A stretch of DNA of 64,000 nt from JAAYCI01 sp031549285 (lineage in GTDB: Bacteria; Bacillota; Clostridia; Oscillospirales; Ruminococcaceae): the NCBI GenBank assembly GCA_031549285.1, contig JAVBPZ010000010.1, positions 1 to 64,000 of the forward strand. Direction: 5' to 3'. Shown in pieces: positions 34,122 through 42,743 of this stretch. How positions within the stretch are numbered: position 1 is the first letter of the stretch; each line of letters opens with the position of its first letter. Both the position numbers and the translations under genes were made by a program. Below the pieces are notes generated by a model, which saw only the letters and a program-made list of their open reading frames with translations, was not told the origin of the DNA and ran no database searches.

Positions 34122-35712
34122 GGTCTGCCATCCTGTCTTGTCTGTATTTCGAGGGGGAAACCCCATAGTTGCGCTTAAAGACATAGCTGAAATAGTTTGG
34201 GTCACTGTAGCCCACCTGCTCAGCAATCAGGTAGGTTTTTTCATCGGTGGCGCCCAGGTACTCCAGCGCCTTTTCCATGCGCAGGCGGGTCAGGTACGCC
34301 ACAAAGCTCTCGCCGGTTTCCTTTTTAAACAGGGAAGAAAAATAGGCGGGGCTCACATTCAAAATGCCACACAGGGTATCTACCGACAGGTCGTTGTCGG
34401 CAAAGTTTGCCTCGATATACTGTTTGGCGGTCTCCACAATCTTTTTGGTGGTGGCGCCGCGCTGCCGCGACAACAGCCGCCGCAGCTCTTCACAGCTTTC
34501 CTGCAGCCAGTGCAGGGCTTCCTCGGTATCCTGTGCGGGGTGGATAGAACGTTCCAGCAGGTGGTTGCTCAGTTCCTCCGCCTGCGCGTCCAGCTGATAG
34601 TCTTTTATTACCTTTAATAGCTCGGTAATCATGCCCAGCTGCAGCATCTGCTGCTGGCCCCGGCCCATCTGGCCGGTGCGCGCGTGCTGGCGCAGCGCGT
34701 CAAAGGCGGCCTGCAGGTCTTCCTTCCGGCCTATTTTTATCTGGCGCATGACCTCGTCTATGTGCCGCAGGTCCCATACGTCCGCCTCCACGGTGGCGGG
34801 CTTCACGTCCCCGATGTAAATGCACTGGCCGCTGCCCACCAGGCCCTGGTACTCTATGGCGCCCAGCGCCTCGCTGTAAGACTGTGTTATTTCCTCCCGC
34901 GCTTTATACACCCGGCCAAGACCGATGGACAGGCGCAGCCCCAGCAGCTTTTTCGCCGGCAGGAACAAGCTGTTCAGCCGCTCTGCCACCGTCAGGATGT
35001 CCGCGTCTGCCGGCAGCAAAAACAGCAGGGCCAGCCGCTCGAACGAGGGCAGCAGCCGGTAAGAATATTCCCCGGCAAAAGTGTCCGCCACGATGTCCTG
35101 TAAGGAGTACGTATATAGGGTGGCCTCTGGGTTGTCCTGCTCAAAGCGGATCACCGCCGTGCAATAGCATTCGGCGGACAGGTCCATGTCGTATTCCTGC
35201 AGCAGGGTATCTATGCGGGCCAAGTCTATGTGGCCTTCCAGCAGGTCACTGAGCAGCTGCTGGCGCATGACCGGCAGGCTTTGTTCATAGTAGCGGCGCA
35301 GGCGCGCAACGTCGCGGCGGTTGGCCACCTCGCTGTCCAGCGCGTCCTTTATGCGGCGGAACACCGCCTGCAGTTCGGCCGCGTCTATGGGTTTCAGGAT
35401 ATACTCCTCCACCTCCAGCTTAATGGCTTCTTTGGCATAGTCAAACTCATCAAAGCCGGAAAAAATGGCGGTCTTTACGCCCGGCAACAGCTGTTTTGCC
35501 TGGCGGCACAAGGTCAGCCCGTCCATAAACGGCATCTGGATATCGGTCATGATGACATCCGGCGCCAGCGTTTCGCACATTTCCAGCGCCTCTTCGCCGT
35601 TGGCGGCCTCGCCCACCAGCTCAAAGCCGAGCGAGGGCCAGTCCAGCTTGTTCACAATAGACCGGCGCACCTCTTCCTCGTCGTCCACCAGCAGCAGTTT
35701 GTAATAATCCAT
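34108..35712 (-). CDS. YesN-type response regulator with AraC DNA-binding domain
   Basis: A 534-residue regulator. The receiver (1-120) has acidic residues in 'LLLVDDEEEVRR', phospho-acceptor Asp57 in 'PDVIMTDIQMPFMDG', and the conserved Lys in 'YILKPIDAAEL'. A central ~300-residue linker follows, then an AraC/XylS double HTH (about 430-530): 'LSVDTLCGILNVSPAYFSSL' and 'YLIAEQVGYSDPNYFSYVFK'. It is first in the sensor operon and divergent from mglBAC, its likely target. A TATAAT (-10) lies at 35750-35755. Confidence 0.92.
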   Translation of the reverse strand: MDYYKLLLVDDEEEVRRSIVNKLDWPSLGFELVGEAANGEEALEMCETLAPDVIMTDIQMPFMDGLTLCRQAKQLLPGVKTAIFSGFDEFDYAKEAIKLEVEEYILKPIDAAELQAVFRRIKDALDSEVANRRDVARLRRYYEQSLPVMRQQLLSDLLEGHIDLARIDTLLQEYDMDLSAECYCTAVIRFEQDNPEATLYTYSLQDIVADTFAGEYSYRLLPSFERLALLFLLPADADILTVAERLNSLFLPAKKLLGLRLSIGLGRVYKAREEITQSYSEALGAIEYQGLVGSGQCIYIGDVKPATVEADVWDLRHIDEVMRQIKIGRKEDLQAAFDALRQHARTGQMGRGQQQMLQLGMITELLKVIKDYQLDAQAEELSNHLLERSIHPAQDTEEALHWLQESCEELRRLLSRQRGATTKKIVETAKQYIEANFADNDLSVDTLCGILNVSPAYFSSLFKKETGESFVAYLTRLRMEKALEYLGATDEKTYLIAEQVGYSDPNYFSYVFKRNYGVSPSKYRQDRMADHEPG

Positions 35713-36153
35713 GCGGGGGTTGCCTCGCTTTTCTTGTTAATATACCCTTATTATAACGAATACGCCGCATAAAATAAAGAGTATCGCGGTGCAGGGGCGC
35801 AAAAATTCGCAAACCGGCACAAAGATTTCACAGCTGGCGGCCGGTTGCCGTGTGGCACAGGCGGTTTTTTTCACCTGCAAACCGCTGAAAATGGCAGGAA
35901 TGGGGTATGCGTAGCACATCTGCCGTCGAATAAAATCCCCATAAAATCGAAAAATTTTACCCATATTTTATCACAATTTGTTGAAAACCGCAAAAATGAT
36001 GCCAATAAATTGTGCAACATGTATGTTTTTGAAAAAAATTTCAAGGGTTTGTATAGGTATTTCTATGGTTTGGGGTTTGGGGGCTTGCTATAATACACTC
36101 AAATCGCAAACGAAATAAGATTTGCGATAAAACACAAGGAGGGTACAGTTAGT
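35713..36153. other. 441-bp divergent control region between the sensor operon and mglBAC
   Basis: It contains the minus-strand -10 TATAAT (35750-35755) for the regulator gene and the plus-strand -10 with inverted repeat for mglB. No gene is seen. The middle is AT-rich and may hold regulator sites. Confidence 0.55.
36089..36128 (+). promoter_or_regulatory. mglB -10 element and inverted repeat
   Basis: TATAAT at 36089-36094 has no good -35, which suggests activator dependence. ATCGCAAA (36103-36110) and TTTGCGAT (36121-36128) form a perfect 8-bp inverted repeat with a 10-nt gap at the transcript start: an operator or a 5' hairpin. Confidence 0.55.
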
Positions 36154-37221
36154 ATGAAACGTTTTCTTGTTGCTTTGCTTGCTCTTTGCATGATCTTCTC
36201 GCTCGTAGCATGCTCTACCCCGGCGACCACTTCTACCGCGGCACCGGATTCCGAGGCGGCCCCGGCCAGCCAGGCTGCTGCTGGCAGCGACGTGACCCTG
36301 GGTGTTCTGATCTACAAGTTTGCTGACACTTACATTGGCACTGTCCGTGATGCTATCACCAAATACGCCGACGAAATGGGCGTTGCGATTGATATGCAGG
36401 ACGGCCAGGAAGACCAAGGCAAACAGAACGACGAACTGGACGCAATGCTGAACAAAGGCGAAGTTGACGCGATCCTGGTGAACATTGTTGACGTGGGCGC
36501 TGCTGCCGACGTTGCCACCAAGATTAAAGACGCTGGCGTTCCTTACATCTTCTTCAACCGTGAGCCCGATGCTGACGTGTATGCCGACGCTCTGTTCGTA
36601 GGCACCACCCCCAGCGAAGCCGGCGTTATGCAGGGCGACCTGATGGCCGACCTGTGGGATACCGACATGGACAAACTGGACCTGAACGGCGACGGCAATG
36701 TGCAGTTCCTGGTATTCAAGGGCAACGCGGACAACCCCGAAGCTATCGCCCGTACCGACTACTCCATCAGCCAGATGGAATCCCGCGGCTACACCCTGGA
36801 CAACCTGAACGGCGACCCGCTGGTTTGCGATTGGGATACCGCGAAAGCTCATGACGCCATGGAGCAGATGTGGGCAGCCCACCAGGGCGAGATCGAAGCG
36901 ATCTTCTGCAACAACGACGGCATGGCCATTGGTGTTATCTCCGCGCTGAACGCAGTTGGCTACAACACCGGCGAAGACGACAGCAAGTGGATTCCGATCG
37001 TGGGCGTTGACGCCACCGCGGAAGGCCTTGAGGCTATCAAGAACGGCCAGATGTATGCTACCGTTAAGCAGGACGGCGACGCAATGGGCAAAGCCCTGGT
37101 TATCCTGGGCGTGAACGCCGCCAACGGCGCTGCTGTTCCGTACACCGATGGCACCGACTACACTGCTGAGGCTGACAATTCTGTGCGTATCCCGTACGCT
37201 CCGGTTGACAGCGTAGAGTAA
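36154..37221 (+). CDS. mglB: Galactose/glucose-type ABC transporter binding lipoprotein
   Basis: A 355-residue lipoprotein: signal peptide with lipobox 'SLVACS', an Ala/Ser/Thr linker, then a peripl_BP_4 domain ('LGVLIYKFADTYIGTVRDAI', 'PYIFFNREPDADVYAD', 'IFCNNDGMAIGVISALNAVG', 'IPIVGVDATAEGLEAIKNG'). AAGGAGG precedes ATG 36154. It is the first gene of mglBAC; a terminator-like hairpin after it probably makes it more abundant than the other subunits. The galactose preference is inferred from similarity to MglB. Confidence 0.92.
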   Translation: MKRFLVALLALCMIFSLVACSTPATTSTAAPDSEAAPASQAAAGSDVTLGVLIYKFADTYIGTVRDAITKYADEMGVAIDMQDGQEDQGKQNDELDAMLNKGEVDAILVNIVDVGAAADVATKIKDAGVPYIFFNREPDADVYADALFVGTTPSEAGVMQGDLMADLWDTDMDKLDLNGDGNVQFLVFKGNADNPEAIARTDYSISQMESRGYTLDNLNGDPLVCDWDTAKAHDAMEQMWAAHQGEIEAIFCNNDGMAIGVISALNAVGYNTGEDDSKWIPIVGVDATAEGLEAIKNGQMYATVKQDGDAMGKALVILGVNAANGAAVPYTDGTDYTAEADNSVRIPYAPVDSVE

Positions 37222-37290
37222 AACAGAGTTCTTCCAAAGTCTATTCTTGACTTGAAAGGAACATTCGAGTACAATTCAAAGTGAAGTTTA

Positions 37291-37344
37291 GGGAAATGGG
37301 AGGCGCATCATTGTTAAAAGGTGCCCTCCCATTTCCCGTTTTTT
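37291..37344 (+). terminator. Attenuating terminator between mglB and mglA
   Basis: GGGAAATGGGAGG (37291-37303) pairs perfectly with CCTCCCATTTCCC (37325-37337), followed by GTTTTTT. Partial read-through would reach mglA. Confidence 0.85.
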
Positions 37345-37440
37345 ACAAATTGGCATAGTTACCACAATATCAGCCGTTTGGTAAGGGGTATTTGGTGAAA
37401 CGGCGACAAGCTGAAAAAGCAAAAAGGCGGTGAAAGATCT

Positions 37441-38949
37441 GTGGCGGAGCAAATGCTGCTGGAAATGCACGACATTGTAAAAAAATTCCCCGGCGTGATA
37501 GCACTGGATCACGCGCAGTTGGTCTTGAAAAGGGGTACCGTTCACGCGCTGATGGGTGAAAATGGCGCGGGGAAAAGCACCCTGATGAAGTGTTTGTTTG
37601 GGATTTATATTGAGGACGAGGGAACCATTGCCATTGACGGGTGCCCGGTTCATTTTAGCGGGCCAAAGCAGGCGCTGGACAATGGCGTGGCCATGGTGCA
37701 CCAGGAACTGAACCAGGTGTTGCGCCGCAATGTAATGGAAAACATTTGGCTGGGCCGCTTCCCGAAGAAGGTTGGGCTGGTCAATGATAAAGAAATGTAC
37801 GATGCGACCAAGGCGGTTTTTGATGAACTGAACATTCCGATAGACCCGAGGGAGGAAATTGGAAAACTGTCTGTTTCACAGCGGCAGATGGTGGAGATTG
37901 CGAAAGCTGTTTCTTACAATGCGAAAATTCTGGTGCTGGACGAGCCTACCTCTTCCCTGACAGAGGAAGAGGTGGAGCACCTGTTTGTCATTATGCGCAA
38001 ACTGCGCGAACGGGGTGTCGGCATCATTTATATTTCTCATAAAATGGAAGAGATTCTGCAAATCTCTGACGAAGTGACCATCATGCGTGATGGCCAGTGG
38101 ATTGCGACCAAGGATGCGAAAGATTTGACCACTGATGAAATCATTAAGCTGATGGTTGGCCGTGATTTGACCCACCGCTTCCCCCCGAAGGGCAATGCCC
38201 CGGGCGATGCGCTGATGGTAGTGGATAACCTGACAGGGCGCTATATGCCCAGCTGTATTGATGTTTCGTTTGAACTGCGCAAAGGCGAGGTGCTGGGCGT
38301 TGCGGGCCTGGTGGGCGCGCGCCGTACCGAGCTGTTGGAAACCATTTTTGGTGTGGCCCATCACAGCGGTGGGGTGGTGGCGGTGAACGGTGAGCCGGTA
38401 AACAATAAAAACTCGCGCGCGGCTATCAACAACGGGTTTGCCCTGCTTACCGAGGAACGCCGGGCCACCGGTATTTTCCCGCTGATGAGCATCACCTTCA
38501 ACACCACCATTGCCAATATAAAAGCATATAGCAAGTTTGGCCTGCTTTCCACGCGGCGCATGGAAAAGGATACCAAGCAAATGATCGGCAGCCTGCGGGT
38601 GAAAACCCCCAGCTCCAAAACCCATATCCGTTCGCTTTCGGGCGGTAACCAGCAAAAGGTCATTATTGCGCGTTGGCTGCTGACCAACCCGAACATTTTG
38701 TTGCTGGATGAGCCCACACGCGGCATCGACGTGGGTGCGAAATATGAAATCTATCAGATGATTATTGATCTGGCAAAAGAGGGCAAAGGCGTAATCATGG
38801 TATCGTCGGAAATGCCGGAATTGATTGGTATATGTGACCGCATTTTGGTTATGAGCAACGGGCATGTGGCGGGGATCTTGGACCGGGAGCAGATTCAAAG
38901 CGAAACAGCGCAGGAAGAGATCATGCGCCTGGCCGCAAAATATGTGTGA
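37441..38949 (+). CDS. mglA: Sugar ABC transporter ATPase, two-domain (MglA)
   Basis: A 502-residue protein with two ABC domains. The first has Walker A 'GENGAGKST', signature 'LSVSQRQMVEIAKA' and Walker B 'ILVLDEPTSSL'. The second has a degenerate P-loop region ('GLVGARRTELLETIFG'), signature 'LSGGNQQKVIIARWL' and 'LLLDEPTRGIDVG', the pattern of the MglA/RbsA/XylG family. The start is GTG 37441; ATG 37453 is possible. Confidence 0.95.
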   Translation: MAEQMLLEMHDIVKKFPGVIALDHAQLVLKRGTVHALMGENGAGKSTLMKCLFGIYIEDEGTIAIDGCPVHFSGPKQALDNGVAMVHQELNQVLRRNVMENIWLGRFPKKVGLVNDKEMYDATKAVFDELNIPIDPREEIGKLSVSQRQMVEIAKAVSYNAKILVLDEPTSSLTEEEVEHLFVIMRKLRERGVGIIYISHKMEEILQISDEVTIMRDGQWIATKDAKDLTTDEIIKLMVGRDLTHRFPPKGNAPGDALMVVDNLTGRYMPSCIDVSFELRKGEVLGVAGLVGARRTELLETIFGVAHHSGGVVAVNGEPVNNKNSRAAINNGFALLTEERRATGIFPLMSITFNTTIANIKAYSKFGLLSTRRMEKDTKQMIGSLRVKTPSSKTHIRSLSGGNQQKVIIARWLLTNPNILLLDEPTRGIDVGAKYEIYQMIIDLAKEGKGVIMVSSEMPELIGICDRILVMSNGHVAGILDREQIQSETAQEEIMRLAAKYV

Positions 38950-38967
38950 GTGGAGGACTATAGAAGG

Positions 38968-40014
38968 ATGGAAAAGAGTAAGAAAGTCGATTCAACCAGA
39001 GTAAAAGACTTTTTCCTGAAGTATGCCCTGTATCTGATTGTAGGGCTGATGATTCTGGCGTTCATTATTTATCGGCCAAACTTTTTAACGGTCGCAAACC
39101 TCATGAGTATTCTGGGGCAGGCGTCCACCCGCGGCATTTTGGCGCTGGGTGCTGCCGGCATGATCGTGCTGGGCGGTACCGACCTTTCCGCCGGCCGCAT
39201 TTTGGGCTTGTCGGCGGCTTTTGCAGCGTCCATGGTACAGGCGACGACCTATGCGGCGCGCATGTGGCCGAACCTGCCGGCGCTGCCGCTAATCCTGCCG
39301 CTGCTTGCCAGTATCATTGTGGCGGTTGCGTTTTGCGCATTCAACGGTTTTGGTGTTTCCATACTGAAACTGCACGCGTTCATTGTGTCTTTGGGCACCT
39401 CGCTTATCGCGTACGGCTTCTTGTGCATGTACATTGAGCTGGGCGGCGCACAACCCATTTCCACCTATGACAAGCGCTTTACTTCGCTGGTTACCGGCGG
39501 GTTCAAAATTACCGGCGAAACCGGCATCAAAGCATTCGATAACATCACCATTCCGTACCTGCTCATCTACTTTGCCATTGCGGCGGTTATTATGTGGGTG
39601 GTGTGGAACAAGACCACGCTGGGCAAAAACATGTTTGCCATTGGCGGCAACAAAGACGCCGCGGCGGTTTCTGGCGTTAGCGTTACCAAAAACATCATGG
39701 GTGTATATCTGGTGGGCGGCTTGCTGTATGGTGTGGCCGCGTTCCTGGAGGCCGGGCGTATTGGTTCCGTGACCACCGGCACCGGCCTAAACTATGACCT
39801 GGACGCCATTTCCGGCTGCGTCATCGGCGGCGTTTCCTTCTCTGGTGGCGTGGGTACCATTCCGGGTGTGGTTATCGGCGTGGTGCTGCTGCAGGTTATC
39901 AACTACGGCTTTAACTTCATCGGCATGAACCCCTACCTGCAGTATGTCGTGAAAGGCATCATCATTATCCTGGCGGTTTCCATCGACGTTCGGAAGTATT
40001 TGGTAAAGAAATAA
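38968..40014 (+). CDS. mglC: Sugar ABC transporter permease (MglC)
   Basis: A 348-residue permease of the RbsC/MglC family with about ten membrane helices and the cytosolic coupling segment 'NMFAIGGNKDAAAVSGVSV'. 'GCVIGGVSFSGGVGTIPGVV' is the family signature. ATG 38968 lies 11 nt after GGAGG; the earlier in-frame start at 38950 has no site. It lies 18 bp after mglA. Confidence 0.94.
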   Translation: MEKSKKVDSTRVKDFFLKYALYLIVGLMILAFIIYRPNFLTVANLMSILGQASTRGILALGAAGMIVLGGTDLSAGRILGLSAAFAASMVQATTYAARMWPNLPALPLILPLLASIIVAVAFCAFNGFGVSILKLHAFIVSLGTSLIAYGFLCMYIELGGAQPISTYDKRFTSLVTGGFKITGETGIKAFDNITIPYLLIYFAIAAVIMWVVWNKTTLGKNMFAIGGNKDAAAVSGVSVTKNIMGVYLVGGLLYGVAAFLEAGRIGSVTTGTGLNYDLDAISGCVIGGVSFSGGVGTIPGVVIGVVLLQVINYGFNFIGMNPYLQYVVKGIIIILAVSIDVRKYLVKK

Positions 40015-40033
40015 TCTTTTGGTTTTTACAGCT

Positions 40034-40072
40034 TGGGGGCGCGCCTTTTGGGGCGTGCCTCTGGCTTTTTTG
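40034..40072 (+). terminator. Possible terminator after mglC
   Basis: GGCGCGCC (40038-40045) can pair with GGCGTGCC with one wobble, followed a few bases later by a TTTTTT run. Confidence 0.5.
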
Positions 40073-40114
40073 GCAGGCGGGATATGGAAGCTGTGTATAG
40101 GGGAGGGGCTGGCT

Positions 40115-40411
40115 GTGGAAAATAACGGGGACGAAAAAATGGTGCTGGATGAAGCGCGGCAAAAAGAGCTGTCGGAAATAGGCCGGGAGCTGGCAGAGCT
40201 GGACGAACGCGAACGTGCGCTGGCGGCCCGGGAAAAAGAACTGGAAGAACGCCAGGCCGCGCTGGAAGCAGAAAAAAAGCCTGCCCGCATGCGGGATAAC
40301 TTATACGAAAGAATTCCTCTTTCGGTGGGCACCATGAACAAAATCATCATTGGGCTGTCTGTTTTGCTGGTGGTGGTGATTGTTGTCGGCATTGTTTGGG
40401 CACGGCTGTGA
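40115..40411 (+). CDS. Small coiled-coil protein with C-terminal membrane anchor
   Basis: About 98 residues. A Glu/Lys/Arg-rich coiled coil ('RELAELDERERALAAREK') spans residues ~15-65 and a hydrophobic helix ('KIIIGLSVLLVVVIVVGIVW') ends the chain, so it is probably tail-anchored with the coil in the cytosol. GTG 40115 follows GGGAGGGG; ATG 40141 is an alternative. It follows mglC by 100 bp. Function unknown. Confidence 0.6.
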   Translation: MENNGDEKMVLDEARQKELSEIGRELAELDERERALAAREKELEERQAALEAEKKPARMRDNLYERIPLSVGTMNKIIIGLSVLLVVVIVVGIVWARL

Positions 40412-40496
40412 GAAGGGGATTTTTTCGCCACTTTGGCAAAGCAGCGTGCGGTTATTCGGAATAGGATAAGCAGTATTGCCATAGGATAAAAGAATA

Positions 40497-40542
40497 GAAC
40501 CCTCCAGCGCGCAGTTTACAAGTATTGCGCACTGGGGGGTTC
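40497..40542. terminator. Long hairpin, probable terminator
   Basis: GAACCCTCCAG (40497-40507) pairs with CTGGGGGGTTC (40532-40542) and GCGCA with TGCGC inside it. The T-richness is modest on either side. Confidence 0.5.
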
Positions 40543-40607
40543 TTGAGTTTCATGCCGTAAAAGCAAATGCGGCGCCACCAGGCGGTGGAAATGTTGCGTC
40601 CCTTCTC

Positions 40608-40636
40608 TTGACAAGAGTGCAGGAAAGCAGTACCAT
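40608..40636 (+). promoter_or_regulatory. Promoter of the AbrB-ABC operon
   Basis: TTGACA (40608-40613), 17-bp spacer, TACCAT (40631-40636). A TATAAT at 40680-40685 is an alternative -10. Confidence 0.5.
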
Positions 40637-40687
40637 ACAAGTAGCACTAGTCATACAAGTTATACTAATCATACCTAGTTTATAATA
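40634..40687 (+). repeat. Three tandem 18-bp repeats in the AbrB-like gene promoter
   Basis: Consecutive units begin CATACAAGT (40634), CATACAAGT (40652) and CATACCTAG (40670), each exactly 18 bp. The first two share 14 of 18 bases; the third is more diverged. They are likely operators for the product of the next gene or another regulator. Confidence 0.7.
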
Positions 40688-40718
40688 GGCTGTATGTGCA
40701 CGCCAAAGGAGGATAGCC

Positions 40719-40949
40719 ATGAAAGGGCCCAAAGGAAAATATGCCTGGATGGCCAAGGTGGGAGAAAAAGGGCAAATCGTGATCCCGAAGGAAGCGCGGG
40801 ATCTGTTTGGCATTTCCCCGGGGGATACGCTGCTGATTTTGGGAGATGCAAAAAAAGGCCTGGCCATACCCGGCGGAAACAAGTTCGACGAGCTGGCCGG
40901 CCGCCTGTTTGGGGAGATACAAGCAGCGGACGGTGAGGAGGAAGTATGA
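40719..40949 (+). CDS. SpoVT/AbrB-domain transcriptional regulator
   Basis: A 76-residue protein with a swapped-hairpin AbrB domain: 'AKVGEKGQIVIPKEARDLFG' and 'ISPGDTLLILGDAKKGLAI'. AAAGGAGG precedes ATG 40719. Its stop overlaps the ABC ATPase start (ATGA at 40946), so it is translationally coupled and probably regulates the transporter operon through the upstream 18-mers. Similar AbrB-ABC trios are common in Clostridia. Confidence 0.88.
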   Translation: MKGPKGKYAWMAKVGEKGQIVIPKEARDLFGISPGDTLLILGDAKKGLAIPGGNKFDELAGRLFGEIQAADGEEEV

Positions 40950-41686
40950 GCACACAAGCAATCCATACCACCGGCCTGACCAAAAAATTTGGGAACAAAA
41001 CAGCGGTGGATTCCCTGAACCTCACCGTGCCGGCGGGGGAATTGTTCGCCCTGCTGGGGGTGAACGGCGCCGGGAAAACCACCACCATCAAAATGCTGGC
41101 CTGCCTGCTGCGCCCCACCAGCGGGGATGCGCTGCTGCTGGGGGACAGCATTTTGTCCGGTGCACAGGCGATAAAGGGGAAAATAAACCTGTCCCCGCAG
41201 GAAACGGCGGTAGCCCGTAACCTGACGGTGGCGGAAAACCTGCAGCTGGTGGCGCGCCTGTACGGCAGCGGCAAACAGGCCGCCCGGCAAAAGGCGGGGG
41301 AAATGATGGCGACCTTTGGGCTGGCCGACCGTGCCAAGGAAAAGGCAAAAACACTGTCCGGCGGTATGCAGCGGCGGCTCAGCATTGCCATGGCGCTGAT
41401 ATCCCAGCCGGAAATTTTGTTTTTGGATGAGCCAACGCTGGGCCTGGATGTGCTGGCGCGCCGGGAACTGTGGAGCATGCTGGAAAGCCTGAAAGGTAAG
41501 GTGACCATCATTTTGACCACGCACTATCTGGAGGAAGCGGAAGCGCTGTCCGACCGGGTGGGGGTAATGGTAAACGGCTGCCTGACAGCACTGGGCAGCG
41601 CGCGGGAACTGATGGAAAAAACCGGCAAGAAAAATTTTGAGGACGCATTTGTGGCGCTGGCTGCTGCAGGGGAGGCCATACAATGA
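40946..41686 (+). CDS. ABC-2-type exporter ATP-binding protein
   Basis: A 246-residue single ABC domain: Walker A 'GVNGAGKTTTIKM', signature 'LSGGMQRRLSIAMAL', Walker B 'ILFLDEPTLGLDVLARREL', switch His in 'TTHYLEEAEALSD'. This is the CcmA/drug-exporter type (DrrA-like). Its stop overlaps the permease start. The substrate is unknown; peptide, drug or lipid export are possibilities. Confidence 0.92.
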   Translation: MSTQAIHTTGLTKKFGNKTAVDSLNLTVPAGELFALLGVNGAGKTTTIKMLACLLRPTSGDALLLGDSILSGAQAIKGKINLSPQETAVARNLTVAENLQLVARLYGSGKQAARQKAGEMMATFGLADRAKEKAKTLSGGMQRRLSIAMALISQPEILFLDEPTLGLDVLARRELWSMLESLKGKVTIILTTHYLEEAEALSDRVGVMVNGCLTALGSARELMEKTGKKNFEDAFVALAAAGEAIQ

Positions 41687-42426
41687 GAATGATGGCTTTT
41701 TCCGGGCGGAATGGTAAGGAAATACTGCGGGATCCCATCAACCTATTGTTTGGGCTGGCGTTTCCGGTGGCACTGTTGCTGCTGTTTGCGGCCATAAACG
41801 CCGGGGTGCCGGCAGGGGTGTCGGTGTTTCCCATAGACCGCATGGCGCCGGGCGTTTCGGTGTTCAGTTTTTCGTTTTTGTCCATGTTTTCCGGGCTGCT
41901 GCTGGCGAAAGACCGCAGCACAGCATTCCTAATGCGGCTGTTTGCGTCTCCGCTGACAGCATGGGATTTCATTTTTGGATACACACTGCCGCTCATCCCC
42001 ATGGGGCTGGCACAGGCGGTTCTGTGCTTTGCCACGTCGGCATTTTTGGGACTGCCGGTGTCGGCGAATATGCTGCTGGCGGTGGTGGTGGTAATGCCGG
42101 CAAGCCTGCTGTTCATTGCCATTGGAATGCTGTTTGGCAGCCTGTTTAACGACCGGCAGGTTGGTGGCCTGTGCGGTGGCCTGCTGACCAATGTTACGGC
42201 GCTGTTATCCGGTGCGTGGTTCGATCTTAGCCTGGTGGGCGGGGCGTTCGAAACCATTGCCTATCTATTGCCGTTTGCGCACGCGGTGGATGCCGCCCGA
42301 TCGGCGCTGAATGGAGAGTATGCGGATATTTTGCCACACCTGGTTTGGGTGCTGGGGTATGCGGCGGTGCTGATGGTGGCCGCCGTGCTGGTGTTCCGGC
42401 AAAAAATGAAGAGCGAAAAGGTGTGA
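41683..42426 (+). CDS. ABC-2-type exporter permease
   Basis: A 247-residue integral membrane protein with about six helices and the ABC-2 pattern ('LLFGLAFPVALLLLFAAINA', 'GLLLAKDRSTAFLMRLFASP', 'LLPFAHAVDAARSALNGEY'). ATG 41683 overlaps the ATPase stop. It forms the exporter with the preceding gene; a terminator follows at 42566. Confidence 0.88.
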   Translation: MRMMAFSGRNGKEILRDPINLLFGLAFPVALLLLFAAINAGVPAGVSVFPIDRMAPGVSVFSFSFLSMFSGLLLAKDRSTAFLMRLFASPLTAWDFIFGYTLPLIPMGLAQAVLCFATSAFLGLPVSANMLLAVVVVMPASLLFIAIGMLFGSLFNDRQVGGLCGGLLTNVTALLSGAWFDLSLVGGAFETIAYLLPFAHAVDAARSALNGEYADILPHLVWVLGYAAVLMVAAVLVFRQKMKSEKV

Positions 42427-42743
42427 GCGCAGATAGGGAATGACAGTGGTATTACGGCACCGTGCCGCCGTCGTGTGCGCACCGCGCGGCCTTGCCTGGG
42501 GAATGGCAAATGGCAATACACAAAATCCGCTGGAAACGGATCCCTCATTTGAATAGTGAGTATGAAAACCCCCTCTCCGGCGAATCGCCAAGGAGGGGGT
42601 TTGTGGAAGAAGCAAAGTGGTGGCCATGGTGCAAAATATCGGCTTGGATCTTTCAGAATTGCCAAGGGCTTACGGGTTTCCAGCTTACCAGAGGCATGCC
42701 CATGCCTTCTGAACCATGTGGCTGGTAGGTGCTATTTTCGCCA
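42427..42743. other. 317-bp gap between converging genes
   Basis: It holds the terminator at 42566-42602. I see nothing else of note. Confidence 0.5.
42566..42602. terminator. Terminator after the ABC exporter
   Basis: AAACCCCCTC (42566-42575) and GAGGGGGTTT (42593-42602) form a perfect 10-bp stem with a 17-nt loop that contains the GGCGAATCGCC palindrome. Confidence 0.75.

Larger units (their letters stand above)
40412..40718. other. 307-bp gap before the AbrB-like gene
   Basis: It contains a long hairpin (40497-40542), a promoter (40608-40636) and three tandem 18-mers (40634-40687). No gene is seen. Confidence 0.6.
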
